NCBI RefSeq assembly: GCF_006171285.1
Contig: NZ_CP040889.1
Coordinates: 2,604,001-2,668,000 of the forward strand
DNA length: 64,000 bases
Reading direction: 5' to 3'
From: Leclercia adecarboxylata
GTDB lineage: Bacteria; Pseudomonadota; Gammaproteobacteria; Enterobacterales; Enterobacteriaceae
The number at the start of each line of letters is the position of its first letter. Positions within the stretch are counted from its first letter, which is position 1. The notes below the pieces were generated by a model, which did no database searches, was not told where the DNA came from, and saw only the letters and a list, made by a program, of their open reading frames with translations. A program made the translations under genes and the position numbers. This document shows, one piece after another, positions 28,803 to 38,400 of the stretch.

Positions 28803-29624
28803 TTACAGCCCCTTCACAAACGTCAGCAGGTCTTCGTTCAACTGGTCCTGATGCGTCAGCGCAAAGCCGTGCGGCGCGTTGTCGTACACTTTCAGCTCCG
28901 CATTGCTAATCAGCTCCGCCGCCACTTTACCGGTGGTTTCGAACGGGACGATCTGGTCGTTGCTGCCGTGGATCACCAGCGTCGGCACGTCGACTTTGGC
29001 CATATCCGCACGGAAGTCGGTTTCGGCAAAGGCGGTCACGCAGTCCAGCGTCCCTTTCAGGGAGGCCAGCAGGGCGATGTTCAGGGTCTGGGTCAGGCCG
29101 CCTTCAGACACTTTCTGTCCGGCGTTGAGGCCGTAGAACGGGGTGGCGAAATCGCTGATGAACTGGGCGCGATCTTTCAGCAGCCCGTCGCGAATGCCGG
29201 CGAAGACCGACTGATCCACACCCTGCGGATAAGAGTCAGACTTACCGAAGATCGGCGTTACCGCACCCAGCAGCGCCAGCCCGGCCACGCGGTCGGTGCC
29301 GTAAGTGCCGATATAGCGGCTCACGTCGCCGCCGCCCATGGAGAAGCCCACCAGGGTCACGTCGCGCAGATCGAGCGCCGTGATCAGGTCGTTGATGTCG
29401 GAGGCAAAGGTGTCGTAGTCATAGCCGTTCCACGGCTGATCCGAACGGCCAAAGCCGCGACGGTCGAAGGCGATGGCGCGGAAGCCGCGCTCGGCCAGAT
29501 AGTTAAGCTGGCTGTCCCACATGTCGGCATCCAGCGGCCAGCCGTGGCTGAACAGCACCGGCTTACCCGCGCCCCAGTCTTTGTAGTAAATCTGCGTGCC
29601 GTCTTTCGCTTTGATCGTAGCCAT
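28803..29624 (-). CDS. Alpha/beta hydrolase, perhydrolase-like
   Basis: A 273-aa member of the non-haem chloroperoxidase-like group. The triad reads Ser95 (VGFSMGGGD), Asp223 (GSNDQIVPF) and His252 (NAPHGFALTH). FSHGWPLDADMW supplies the oxyanion-hole region. Such enzymes are esterases that also form peracids. It is the fourth gene of a minus-strand operon after the amidohydrolase, DoxX and MFS genes. Confidence 0.9.
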   Translation of the reverse strand: MATIKAKDGTQIYYKDWGAGKPVLFSHGWPLDADMWDSQLNYLAERGFRAIAFDRRGFGRSDQPWNGYDYDTFASDINDLITALDLRDVTLVGFSMGGGDVSRYIGTYGTDRVAGLALLGAVTPIFGKSDSYPQGVDQSVFAGIRDGLLKDRAQFISDFATPFYGLNAGQKVSEGGLTQTLNIALLASLKGTLDCVTAFAETDFRADMAKVDVPTLVIHGSNDQIVPFETTGKVAAELISNAELKVYDNAPHGFALTHQDQLNEDLLTFVKGL

Positions 29625-29654
29625 AGTCTCTTCCTCAAAATGTTGTTTTAGGTT

Positions 29655-31265
29655 TTAAACCGGCGCCACCAGATAACGGGTCGCCGGGGGTGCATCGCCC
29701 TGATGAAAAGCCAGCACGCGGCTTTGCAGCAGGTGGTCGTTCATGGTGTGGCGCTCCTGCAGACGCAGGTGTTCAACCCACGAGCCCAGCAGGAAGGTCT
29801 CGATATAGAGGCCCGGCCGGTCGATATCCTCATACACCGCCCAGCTCATGGCGCCCGCCCGCCGCCTGACCCGGCGCAGCTCGTGGACCGCCTGCAGAAA
29901 ATCGTTTACCGCGTCGGGATCAACCAGATATTCGCAGGAGACCAGCACCGGGCCGCGCTCGTTGGGGATGTTCTCCCGGGCGTCGTCGGCAATCAGGCCG
30001 CTGGTGTCGAGGTTCAGGTTGGGATCTTTCTCCAGCTTCCAGCGCAGCACCGTGGCGCTCGCCAGCAGCATCCCCACCGTCGCCACGCAGAGTGACGTAT
30101 AGGTGTTGAAGTGCGAGGCAATCTGTCCCCACAGGGCGCTGCCCGCGGTCATCGAGCCGAAAAAGACCGTCAGATAGACCGCCAGCGCCCGGGCCTTCAC
30201 CCAGCGTGCGGCGCTGCGTTGCGCCCCCAGGTTGAGCGTGGACAGCACCGCAATCCACGCAAAGCCGGTGAAAAACTCAAACAGGTTCAGCAGCCAGAAG
30301 TGGCGCACGAAGGCCAGGGCCAGCATGGTGAGGGCGAAGACCAGGCTTGCCGCCACCATCAGCCGGTCGGCGTTCAGGCGCTGGCGCAGTCGCGGCAGCA
30401 GCACCGCCCCGGCAATCGCCCCCAGCCCGATGCAGGCCAGCATGATGCCGTACCCCGCCGGGCCAAGGCCCAGCTCCCGGCGCGCCACCAGCGGCAGCAG
30501 CGCCCAGCCCGCGCTGGCGAACACGAAAAACGCCACGGTGCGAATCAACACATTACGCAGCACCGGGGCGGCGTGGACGTAGCGCACCCCGGCGCGCACT
30601 GCCGAGAAAAAGTGCTCCGGCGGCAGGCGCTGCACCGAGAGCGCAGGCTTCCAGCGCCACAGCACCCAGGCCACGCCCAGCACCGACAGGGCATTGAGCA
30701 GAAACACCATCCACGGCCCGGCCAGCGAGAGCAAAAAGCCGCCCAGCGCCGGGCCGATGGCGCGACTGATGTTCACCCCCAGCGAGTTGAGGGCAATCGC
30801 CGGGCCCAGCTCCGCCTTGCTCACCAGATCCGGCACCACCGCCTGGAACGGCGGCGAGCTCATGGCGCTGCCGACGCTCAGCAGAAACGCCGCCACCAGC
30901 AGCACCGTCGGCGTCACCTGGCCGGTAAACGACAGAATGGTCAGCCCGGCGGCGGCGATAAACACCCACAGTTGCGAAAACAGCAGGTACTTGCGCCGGT
31001 CGACGATGTCCGCCATCACCCCGGAGGGCAGGGCGAAGAGGAACATCGGCAGGCTGCTCGCCGCCTGCACCATGGCGATATCCAGCGGGTCGGCGCTCAG
31101 CGTCAGCATGCTCCAGTTGATCCCGACGTCGCTCATCCACGAACCAACGTTCGACACCACCGTGGCGATCCACAGCATGCGGAACACCCGCTGGTGCAGC
31201 GGCTGCCACGTCGACATCGCCGGGGCAGGCGGGTGCTCAATGTGCGCGTCGGTCACCTGGGTCAT
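29655..31265 (-). CDS. MFS_3-family transporter with long C-terminal cytoplasmic domain
   Basis: A 536-aa protein with a 12-segment MFS core (about residues 30-420), then a soluble tail of about 110 residues (VLVSCEYLVDPDAVNDFL, RAGAMSWAVYEDIDRPGLYI) that resembles an antibiotic-biosynthesis-monooxygenase-like ferredoxin fold. This layout is characteristic of the MFS_3/EntS-related group. ATG at 31265 overlaps the DoxX stop as ATGA. It is probably an exporter for a small compound handled by the neighbouring hydrolases. Confidence 0.85.
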   Translation of the reverse strand: MTQVTDAHIEHPPAPAMSTWQPLHQRVFRMLWIATVVSNVGSWMSDVGINWSMLTLSADPLDIAMVQAASSLPMFLFALPSGVMADIVDRRKYLLFSQLWVFIAAAGLTILSFTGQVTPTVLLVAAFLLSVGSAMSSPPFQAVVPDLVSKAELGPAIALNSLGVNISRAIGPALGGFLLSLAGPWMVFLLNALSVLGVAWVLWRWKPALSVQRLPPEHFFSAVRAGVRYVHAAPVLRNVLIRTVAFFVFASAGWALLPLVARRELGLGPAGYGIMLACIGLGAIAGAVLLPRLRQRLNADRLMVAASLVFALTMLALAFVRHFWLLNLFEFFTGFAWIAVLSTLNLGAQRSAARWVKARALAVYLTVFFGSMTAGSALWGQIASHFNTYTSLCVATVGMLLASATVLRWKLEKDPNLNLDTSGLIADDARENIPNERGPVLVSCEYLVDPDAVNDFLQAVHELRRVRRRAGAMSWAVYEDIDRPGLYIETFLLGSWVEHLRLQERHTMNDHLLQSRVLAFHQGDAPPATRYLVAPV

Positions 31266-31672
31266 GCGAATCTCTCCGTGGCACGCGAGCGTAACCGCCA
31301 CGCGCCGGGGCCGGTGATGGCAAGGGTGGTGAAGATAATCAGCAGCAGCCAGCCAAACTGACCTTCGGCAATCGACCAGTCAGGGTGCACCGCCAGCATC
31401 GCCACCAGCAGCACGGCGATAATCGGCACGCAGGCCAGCCGGGTCGCCACGCCGAACAGGATCAGGATCGGGCAGATCACCTCGGCGAAGATCGCCGGGA
31501 TCAGGCTGAAATACGGCCCGAAGCCAAAGGGATCTTCGATCCGCGTCAGTTCTTCGCTAAAGTGCAGCACCTTCGGCAGGCCGTGAACGTAGAGCAACAG
31601 CAGGCTGCCGGTGATGCGCAGGAAGAACAGCCCCAGGTCGATCCGGGGCAGGGGTTGAGTTGAGTTCATCAT
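31262..31672 (-). CDS. DoxX-family membrane protein
   Basis: A 136-aa four-helix membrane protein of the DoxX group (LLLYVHGLPKVLHF, LIPAIFAEVICPILILFGVATRLA). DoxX proteins are often linked to redox or thiol stress, but the biochemical role is unclear. Two ATGs stand in tandem at 31670-31672 and 31667-31669, 2 bp after the amidohydrolase stop. Its stop overlaps the MFS start, so it is firmly in the operon. Confidence 0.85.
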   Translation of the reverse strand: MMNSTQPLPRIDLGLFFLRITGSLLLLYVHGLPKVLHFSEELTRIEDPFGFGPYFSLIPAIFAEVICPILILFGVATRLACVPIIAVLLVAMLAVHPDWSIAEGQFGWLLLIIFTTLAITGPGAWRLRSRATERFA

Positions 31673-31674
31673 GA

Positions 31675-33546
31675 TCAGAACGCGAAGCAGCTGCAGCCCA
31701 GCGCTCCCCAGAAGGCGTTATCGTCGGCCACCGGCATCTCTGCGCTGCGGGCAAAATCGTGGGCGTGGTTATGCACGCCGCACGGCCCGCTGCAGTGGTG
31801 CACGGCGCTCATCCCCACCCGGGCGGCCTGCGGTGGCGCGGATCGGTAGTGTCCCGGCACCTTGACCACCGGCGACCACTCCGGCAGTACCGGGATGGCA
31901 GGCGGCGCCAGCGGGCCGAAAGCGCCTGCGGCATAGACGATATCGCCGTCCACCACCGTCAGCACCGACTCGATGCCCTTGATCTCCTCTTCCGGTACGC
32001 GGAAGAAGTCTTTGCTCAGCACCGCGAGATCCGCGAGCTGGCCCTTTTTGATCTGCCCTTTCTGGTTCTGCTCGTTCGAGAACCACGCGCTGCCCTGGGT
32101 CCAGAGCATCAGGGCGGTATCGCGATCCAGACGGGCGCTGTGATCGTACATCTGCATGCCGCCCACGGTGCGCCCGGAGACCAGCCAGTAGAGCGCGGTC
32201 CAGGGGTTGTAGCTCGCCACGCGGGTGGCGTCGGTCCCTAAGCCTACCGGCACGCCGGTCTCCAGCATGCGGGTTACCGGCGGGGTATGGCGGACAGCCT
32301 CCATCCCGTAGCGCTCGGCGAAGTACTCGCCCTGGAAGGCCATGCGGTGCTGCACGGCGATGCCGCCGCCCAGGGCCTTGATGCGGTCGATGTTGCGCTG
32401 GGTGACGGTCTCGGCGTGGTCGAAGAACCAGTGCAGGCCGTCGAACGGGATCTCGCGGTTCACCTTCTCGAAAACGTCGAGCATCCGGCTGATGGACTCG
32501 TCATAGGTGGCGTGCAGGCGGAACGGCCAGCGGTGTTCCACCAGATGGCGCACCACGCGCTCCAGCTCGTCCTCCATGCCGGGGGCCAGATCCGGGCGCG
32601 GCTCGAGGAAATCCTCGAAGTCGGCGGCGGAGAAGACCAGCATCTCCCCCGCGCCGTTATGGCGGAAGAAGTCGGTGCCCTGGCCCGGCTTGAGCATGTC
32701 GGTCCACTTCTCGAAGTCCTCCAGCTCGTGGCCGGGACGCTGGGTGAAGAGGTTGTAGGCGATGCGGATGGTCATCTGCTTTTTGTCGTGCAGCTCGGCG
32801 ATCACCTCGTAGTCTTCCGGGTAGTTCTGGAAACCGCCGCCCGCGTCGATGGCGCTGGTCAGCCCCAGACGGTTCAGCTCGCGCATAAACTGGCGGGTGG
32901 AGTTCACCTGCTGCTCCAGAGGCAGTTTCGGCCCTTTGGCGAGGGTGGCGTAAAGGATCATGGCATTCGGACGGGCGATCAGCATCCCGGTCGGGTTGCC
33001 GTTGGCGTCGCGCTGGATCTCGCCGCCCGGCGGGTTCGGCGTCTCTTTGGTGTAGCCCACCACCTTCAGCGCCGCGCGGTTGAGCAGGGCGCGATCGTAG
33101 AGGTGCAGGATAAAGACCGGGGTATCCGGCGCGGCCTCGTTGATCTCATCCAGGGTCGGCATGCGGCGCTCGGCAAACTGGAACTCGCTCCAGCCGCCCA
33201 CCACGCGCACCCACTGCGGTGACGGGGTGCGCAGGGCCTGCTCTTTCAGCATCCGCAGGGCATCGGCGAGGGATGGCACCCCTTCCCAGCGCAGCTCGAG
33301 GTTGTAGTTCAGCCCGCCGCGGATCAGGTGCAGGTGCGAATCGTTAAGACCGGGGATGGCGGTATGGCCTTTGAGATCCACCACTTTGGTGGCCTCGTCG
33401 TGGTACTGCATCACGTCGGCAACGGTGCCGACGGCAAGGAATTTGCCGTCACGTACGGCCACCGCTTCGGCGAGGGGATTTTCACGGTCGACGGTATGAA
33501 ACTGGCCATTCACCAGAATCAGATCTGCTTTAGCAGAGGAAGTCAT
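31675..33546 (-). CDS. Amidohydrolase (YtcJ/N-substituted formamide deformylase-like)
   Basis: A 623-aa metal-dependent amidohydrolase_3 protein. The HxH-type metal site is in IPGLNDSHLHLIRGG, with further ligands in FRLHATYDES, WFFDHAETV and VGLGTDATRV. It would hydrolyse an amide or formamide, substrate unknown. The last ~45 residues form an unusual His/Cys-rich tail (HHCSGPCGVHNHAHDFA, LGCSCFAF) not typical of the catalytic domain. It heads the minus-strand operon and is divergent from an isochorismatase-like gene. Confidence 0.88.
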   Translation of the reverse strand: MTSSAKADLILVNGQFHTVDRENPLAEAVAVRDGKFLAVGTVADVMQYHDEATKVVDLKGHTAIPGLNDSHLHLIRGGLNYNLELRWEGVPSLADALRMLKEQALRTPSPQWVRVVGGWSEFQFAERRMPTLDEINEAAPDTPVFILHLYDRALLNRAALKVVGYTKETPNPPGGEIQRDANGNPTGMLIARPNAMILYATLAKGPKLPLEQQVNSTRQFMRELNRLGLTSAIDAGGGFQNYPEDYEVIAELHDKKQMTIRIAYNLFTQRPGHELEDFEKWTDMLKPGQGTDFFRHNGAGEMLVFSAADFEDFLEPRPDLAPGMEDELERVVRHLVEHRWPFRLHATYDESISRMLDVFEKVNREIPFDGLHWFFDHAETVTQRNIDRIKALGGGIAVQHRMAFQGEYFAERYGMEAVRHTPPVTRMLETGVPVGLGTDATRVASYNPWTALYWLVSGRTVGGMQMYDHSARLDRDTALMLWTQGSAWFSNEQNQKGQIKKGQLADLAVLSKDFFRVPEEEIKGIESVLTVVDGDIVYAAGAFGPLAPPAIPVLPEWSPVVKVPGHYRSAPPQAARVGMSAVHHCSGPCGVHNHAHDFARSAEMPVADDNAFWGALGCSCFAF

Positions 33547-33609
33547 AACTGCTCCTGACTGAGAGGGGTTTGGTCAGGATTATTGGAACCGGTTACCGAA
33601 AAAAACCAG

Positions 33610-33688
33610 TTATACAAAGGGATAGGTATACCAAAGTATAACTATACTGACGTATAACTATACGAAAGGTTAATTATACAAAGAGATA
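33610..33688. promoter_or_regulatory. Paired repeats in the divergent promoter region
   Basis: GTATAACTATAC occurs twice, at 33636-33647 and 33652-33663, 16 bp apart. TTATACAAAG(G/A)GATA occurs at 33610-33624 and 33674-33688, flanking them. The nested arrangement between the amidohydrolase and isochorismatase genes suggests binding sites for a regulator that controls both directions. Confidence 0.6.
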
Positions 33689-33782
33689 ATTACCTCCGGG
33701 GCGAGAGAGACATAGGATGCAGTCAACGCATCGTCAAAGGTGGTGCGGCGGATTTCACCTGTTAACCTCACTGGATACCATT

Positions 33783-34475
33783 ATGTCTAACTCAAAGCTC
33801 GAAGTGTTAACCCCGGATAACTGTCAGATTATCTTCATCGACCAGCAGCCGCAGATGGCGTTTGGCGTGCAGTCTATCGACCGTCAGGTGCTGAAAAACA
33901 ACGTGGTAGCGCTGGCGAAATCGGCCAAAGTGTTCAACATCCCGACCACCATCACCACCGTTGAAACCGAAAGCTTCTCCGGCAACACCTTCCCGGAACT
34001 GCTGGACGTCTTCCCGGGTAAAGACATCCTTGAGCGCTCCTCCATGAACTCCTGGGATGACCAGAAAGTGCGTGACGCCCTGAAAGCCAACGGCAAGAAG
34101 AAAGTGGTGGTCTCCGGCCTGTGGACCGAAGTGTGCAACAACACCTTCGCCCTGTGCGCGATGCTGGAAGGCGACTACGAGATCTACATGGTGGCGGATG
34201 CGTCCGGCGGCACCTCGAAAGAGGCCCACGACTTCGCGATGCAGCGCATGATCCAGGCCGGCGTGATCCCGGTAACCTGGCAGCAGGTGATGCTGGAGTG
34301 GCAGCGTGACTGGGCGCGTAAAGAGACCTACAACGCGGTAATGGATATCGTGCGTGAGCACTCCGGTGCCTACGGCATGGGCGTGGATTACGCCTACACC
34401 ATGGTGCACAAAGCACCGTCTCGCCAGAAGAGCGAGCACGAAACCCTGGCCCCGGTTCCGGCCCCGGTCCGCTAA
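33783..34475 (+). CDS. Isochorismatase-family cysteine hydrolase, YcaC-like
   Basis: A 230-aa cysteine hydrolase with Asp20 in IIFIDQQPQM and Cys118 in SGLWTEVCNN, followed by DASGGTSKEAHDFAMQRM. Family members cleave amides or ureido groups. The start at 33783 is used because the longer frame's first 22 residues have no family support. It is the first rightward gene, opposite an amidohydrolase, and both probably handle the same nitrogen compound. Confidence 0.88.
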   Translation: MSNSKLEVLTPDNCQIIFIDQQPQMAFGVQSIDRQVLKNNVVALAKSAKVFNIPTTITTVETESFSGNTFPELLDVFPGKDILERSSMNSWDDQKVRDALKANGKKKVVVSGLWTEVCNNTFALCAMLEGDYEIYMVADASGGTSKEAHDFAMQRMIQAGVIPVTWQQVMLEWQRDWARKETYNAVMDIVREHSGAYGMGVDYAYTMVHKAPSRQKSEHETLAPVPAPVR

Positions 34476-34482
34476 GTTCGAC

Positions 34483-34514
34483 GCGGCAGGCTGGGCCCTC
34501 ATCCGGCCTGCCGC
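34483..34514 (+). other. Inverted repeat between isochorismatase and xapX genes
   Basis: GCGGCAGGC and GCCTGCCGC form a perfect 9-bp stem with a 14-nt loop in the short gap. There is no T-run, so it looks like an mRNA-processing or stabilising stem rather than a terminator. Confidence 0.5.
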
Positions 34515-34534
34515 TGACCTCCCTGGAGTTCACC

Positions 34535-34744
34535 ATGAGTACTGGGTTAATTTCCCTCGCGGCAGGCGTGCTGATAGGCCTGCTCTACGCGCTGCTGAAA
34601 GTGCGTTCCCCCGCGCCGCCCGCGCTGGCGCTGATTGGCCTGCTGGGAATGCTGGCCGGCGAACAGGCGACCCGCCATTTTCTGCACGCTGACGACACCG
34701 CGCAAAAAGCGCCCGTCACCCTCTCAACAGGAGCCTCGTCATGA
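34535..34744 (+). CDS. XapX-domain small membrane protein (first copy)
   Basis: A 69-aa protein with two hydrophobic helices, of the XapX/DUF1427 type (AAGVLIGLLYALLKVRSPAPPALALIGLLGMLAGE). A CTGGAG motif precedes the ATG. Function is unknown. Its stop overlaps the start of a second XapX gene as ATGA. Confidence 0.85.
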   Translation: MSTGLISLAAGVLIGLLYALLKVRSPAPPALALIGLLGMLAGEQATRHFLHADDTAQKAPVTLSTGASS

Positions 34745-34998
34745 AAGCCTGGGTCATTTCACTGAGCTGTGGAATTCTGGCAGGGGTTATTTATGCCGCA
34801 ATTGATGTACACTCGCCCGCGCCGCCCGTTGTTGCGCTGATGGGGCTGTTTGGCATGCTGATGGGGGAGCAGCTGATCCCGATTGGCCGCCGTCTTTTCA
34901 GCCGCCAGCTAACGATGACCTGGTTTCGTCACGAATGCGTTCCCAAAATCAGCGGCACTCCGCCTCCACCCCGTCCCGGCGACGGCAGTGAGGGTTAA
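34741..34998 (+). CDS. XapX-domain small membrane protein (second copy)
   Basis: An 85-aa paralogue of the preceding gene (CGILAGVIYAAIDVHSPAPPVVALMGLFGMLMGEQ) with an extra basic and proline-rich C-terminal tail. It is translationally coupled to the first copy. Two tandem, diverged XapX proteins suggest a hetero-oligomer in the membrane. Confidence 0.85.
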   Translation: MKAWVISLSCGILAGVIYAAIDVHSPAPPVVALMGLFGMLMGEQLIPIGRRLFSRQLTMTWFRHECVPKISGTPPPPRPGDGSEG

Positions 34999-35024
34999 TC
35001 ACGATTCATTTGAGGAACACGAGC

Positions 35025-35393
35025 ATGCCGCAGCGCATAGCCATCATTGATGATGAACGGTCTGTTCGCAGCGGGTTAAGCAACCTGCTGCAGTCGGAGG
35101 GGTACGCCACCGAAGCCTTCGACTCGGCGGAGGGGTTTCTCAGCCACCCCACCGCGCTGACCGACGCGGCGCTGGTGATTGCCGACATCCGCCTGCGGGG
35201 GATGAACGGTCTGGAGATGCTCGACAGGCTGCACCTCATCGCCACTTCGCCCCCGCCGCTCATTTTTATCTCTGGTCATGCGGATGACAACATAGAGCGC
35301 TACGCTGTTGAGAATGGCGCCGTTGTTTTTCTGCGCAAACCCATTAATGTCGATGTGCTGCTGGCGCATATTCAGCGCGCGCTCGCCACCTGA
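35025..35393 (+). CDS. Stand-alone receiver-domain response regulator
   Basis: A 122-aa single receiver domain: acidic pair in IAIIDDERS, phospho-acceptor Asp54 in VIADIRLRG, Thr/Ser switch in FISGHA, and Lys in FLRKPIN. There is no output domain, so it probably relays or drains phosphate. I start at ATG 35025, which has TGAGGA in front. It directly precedes the giant hybrid kinase gene, so it may be one of its phosphate partners. Confidence 0.9.
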   Translation: MPQRIAIIDDERSVRSGLSNLLQSEGYATEAFDSAEGFLSHPTALTDAALVIADIRLRGMNGLEMLDRLHLIATSPPPLIFISGHADDNIERYAVENGAVVFLRKPINVDVLLAHIQRALAT

Positions 35394-35450
35394 CAACACC
35401 TTTACCTGTTTCCCACGAGAACCATTAATGAAGAAAAATAAGGAACGTGG

Positions 35451-38400
35451 ATGACTAACCCATCGCTGCCTGAGATCTGGCCCGCCCCCGGAAATTTATC
35501 CGAAGGGCGGGCTTTTGTGCTTAAAGAAGACGTTATTTTTACCCCGCTGGGGCAGGAGGGGAGCCTCTGCTGGCTCAACGCCCGACTGCCCCGTTCCGGC
35601 GGAGCCTTTATCATCGCCACCGCCGTGAGTGATGAAGAAGAGGCCAGCGCAACGCGCCTGCTGCGCAACGAGTTTGCCCTGCGGGAGTACCTGAGCGACG
35701 ACTGGGCCGTGCGTCCGGTCGCCAGCACCCAGTACCACGGGCGCTTTGCACTGGTTTATGCCCCTTTTTCCTTTGTGCTGCTGACGCGCATCGTGGGCGC
35801 GCCGATGGCCTGCATCCAGAGCTTTCTGGAGCTGGCGATCCGCATCAGCCTGCCCCTGCGCCTGATGCATCTGCGCAACCTGGTGCATGGAGATATCAAA
35901 CCGGGAAATATCTTTATTCACGAGGACAATACCTGTCGGCTGGGGGGCTTTGGCCTGTCGTCCGGCACCTCGGAAGAGCTGCAGTAGTCGAGGCTGGCGG
36001 TGGTGGGCGGCACGCCTGCCTACATGTCGCCGGAACACACCACCCGCACCCATCGCGCGGTGGACAGCCGCAGCGATCTCTACAGCCTCGGGGTGGTGCT
36101 TTACGAGCTGCTTACCGGCAGCCTGCCGTTTGAGCTGGGCGGCCAGGATCAGGGCAAGTGGGCGCACTATCACATCGCCTCGGAACCGCGATCGCCAGGA
36201 GAGGTCAGCCCCGGCGTGCCCGCCATGCTGTCGGCCATCGTGCTGAAAATGCTGGCGAAAAAACCGGAGAACCGTTACCAGACCATCGATGGCCTGATTG
36301 CCGACCTGCGCCGCTGCCAGGCCACCCTGAGCGACGAGGGGGATATTGCCGCCTTCACGCCGGGTTTGCAGGATCGCTCGCCGGCGTTTCATCTCACCGA
36401 TACCCTCTACACCGCCCATCCTCAGGCGGCGGATCTGATCCACGCCTTTGACCGGGTGAGCCGGGATGGGATTGCCGGATTTGTGGCCATCAGCGGCCCG
36501 TCGGGGATCGGTAAGTCGTCGCTGATCGCCTCGGCGCTGAAGGCCTTACAGCACCGCAGCGCGCTGCTGGCGGTGGGCAAGGTGGATCAGTTTTCCCCTA
36601 CGCTGCCCTATGCCGCCCTGACCTCGGCGTTTCGCACCCTGGCGCTGCACCTGCTGGGGCTCCCGGCGGTGGAGGTGGCGCACTGGAAGATCCGCCTCTC
36701 AAGGGAGCTGGAGGGCTACGAAGAGCTGGCCGTCAGCCTGGTGCCGGAGCTGCGGCTGCTGCTGGACAACAAGCCGCGCTTCTCCAGCGATACCTTCTCC
36801 ATCGACGCCCGGGCGCGCTTCAGCCACATGGTGCTGGCGCTGGTCAAAACCTTCGCCAGCGCGGGCGCTCCGCTGGTGCTGCTGCTGGACGATATCCACT
36901 GGATCGACCCCGCCAGCCTGCAAATTCTCGAATACCTGCTGACCCACGGCACTAATATGCCGCTGCTGATGGTGGTGGCGCACCGGGACGCCTGCTCGCT
37001 GCCGGATAACACCCTGCATCAGCAGCTGGCGAACCTGCACCTGGCGTCGCGCAACACCACCGAGCTGCGCCCGGAGCCGCTGTCGGTGAAGGCGGTCTCC
37101 CGCTGGCTGGCGAACATCTTCCATACCCGCTCCGCCAGCACCGCCGATCTGGCCGGGCTGATCCACGAGAAAACCGGCGGCAACCCGCTGTTCGTGCATG
37201 AGTTCTTCCGCCGCATCGTCGATGACGGGCTGGTGACGCACAATAAATATCAGGACAAGTGGCACTACGATCTGCACGCCATCCGCACCCGGCACTACAC
37301 CGAAAACGTGGTCACCCTGGTGCTGCAGCAGCTGGAGGAGATGCCTGAAGAGGCCCGCCGCCTGCTGGGCAGCATCGCCTGTCTGGGCGGCAGCGGCGAG
37401 CTGGAGATGGTCTGCCGGGTGGTGTCGATGTCGGTGGCGGAGATCCGCTATGCCCTGCACCCGGCGGTGACGGCGCAGCTGATCACCCTCAGCGCCGACG
37501 GCTATGCCTTTACCCACGACCGGGTTCAGGAGGCGGCATTTGCCCTGCTGGATAACGCCGAGCGCAGCCGCCTGCACCTGACCACCGCCAGCCTGCTGGC
37601 GGAGTCGGCCCGTCAGGCGGCGGGCAACGAGATCCTGTTCCGCGCCGTCCACCACGTCACCGCGGCGCTGGACTGCATCCAGCCTGCGCCCCAGCGCCAG
37701 ATGTTCCGCGAGCTGAGCCTGCTGGCCGCCCGACGCGCCCGGCGCTCGGGGGATTATCTGTCCGCCCTGAGCTACATCCAGACCGCCCGGGCGCTGGGCA
37801 ACGCCGGTGCCGCGCCCGAGAGCGCCAGCGATTTTATCCTCGACAGCGAAGAGGCCGGGTGCGAGTTCGCGCTGGGTAATCTTGAGACCACCCGCAGGCT
37901 GTGCGACCGCATTCTCGGCTCCCCCGGCGGGCTGGCGGAGAAGGCGCTGGCGGCCAACCTGCTGGCGGAAGTCTATATGCGCCAGTCCGACAACCGGCTG
38001 GCGCTGGAGGCGGCCCTGTGCTGGCTGGCGGTGTTTGGCATTCACGTCAGCCGCTTCCCGGAGACCGCCGAGTGCGACGAGGCCTGGCAGAGCCTGTGCA
38101 ACCGCGTTGGCGATAATCCGCAGAGCCATTTCAACCGGCTGCCGCTGATGAAGGATGGCGATACCGAGGCGGTGATGAACCTGCTCAACAGCGCCAGCCT
38201 GTTCGCCAGCTTTACCAGCTCGCGCCTGCATTTCGTGCTGCTGTGCCGGATGATGCACCTGACCCTCGATCACGGCATTACCGGTGCCTCCACCACTGCG
38301 ATGGCGTGGTTCGGGGTGCTGATTGGCCACCGCTACGCCGAATACCGGCTCGGCTTCCAGTATGGCACCCTGGCCCGGGAGCTGGTGAACCGCCACGGCT

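Noticed and set aside
30111..31361. 416-codon plus-strand frame opposite the MFS_3 transporter
   Set aside because: An Arg/His/Gln-rich artefact. The minus-strand transporter has proper membrane segments and operon overlaps.
35985..35987. TAG as a programmed pyrrolysine or other recoded codon
   Set aside because: No pyl genes are visible and enterobacteria do not use this. A CAG-to-TAG change or sequencing error is simpler.
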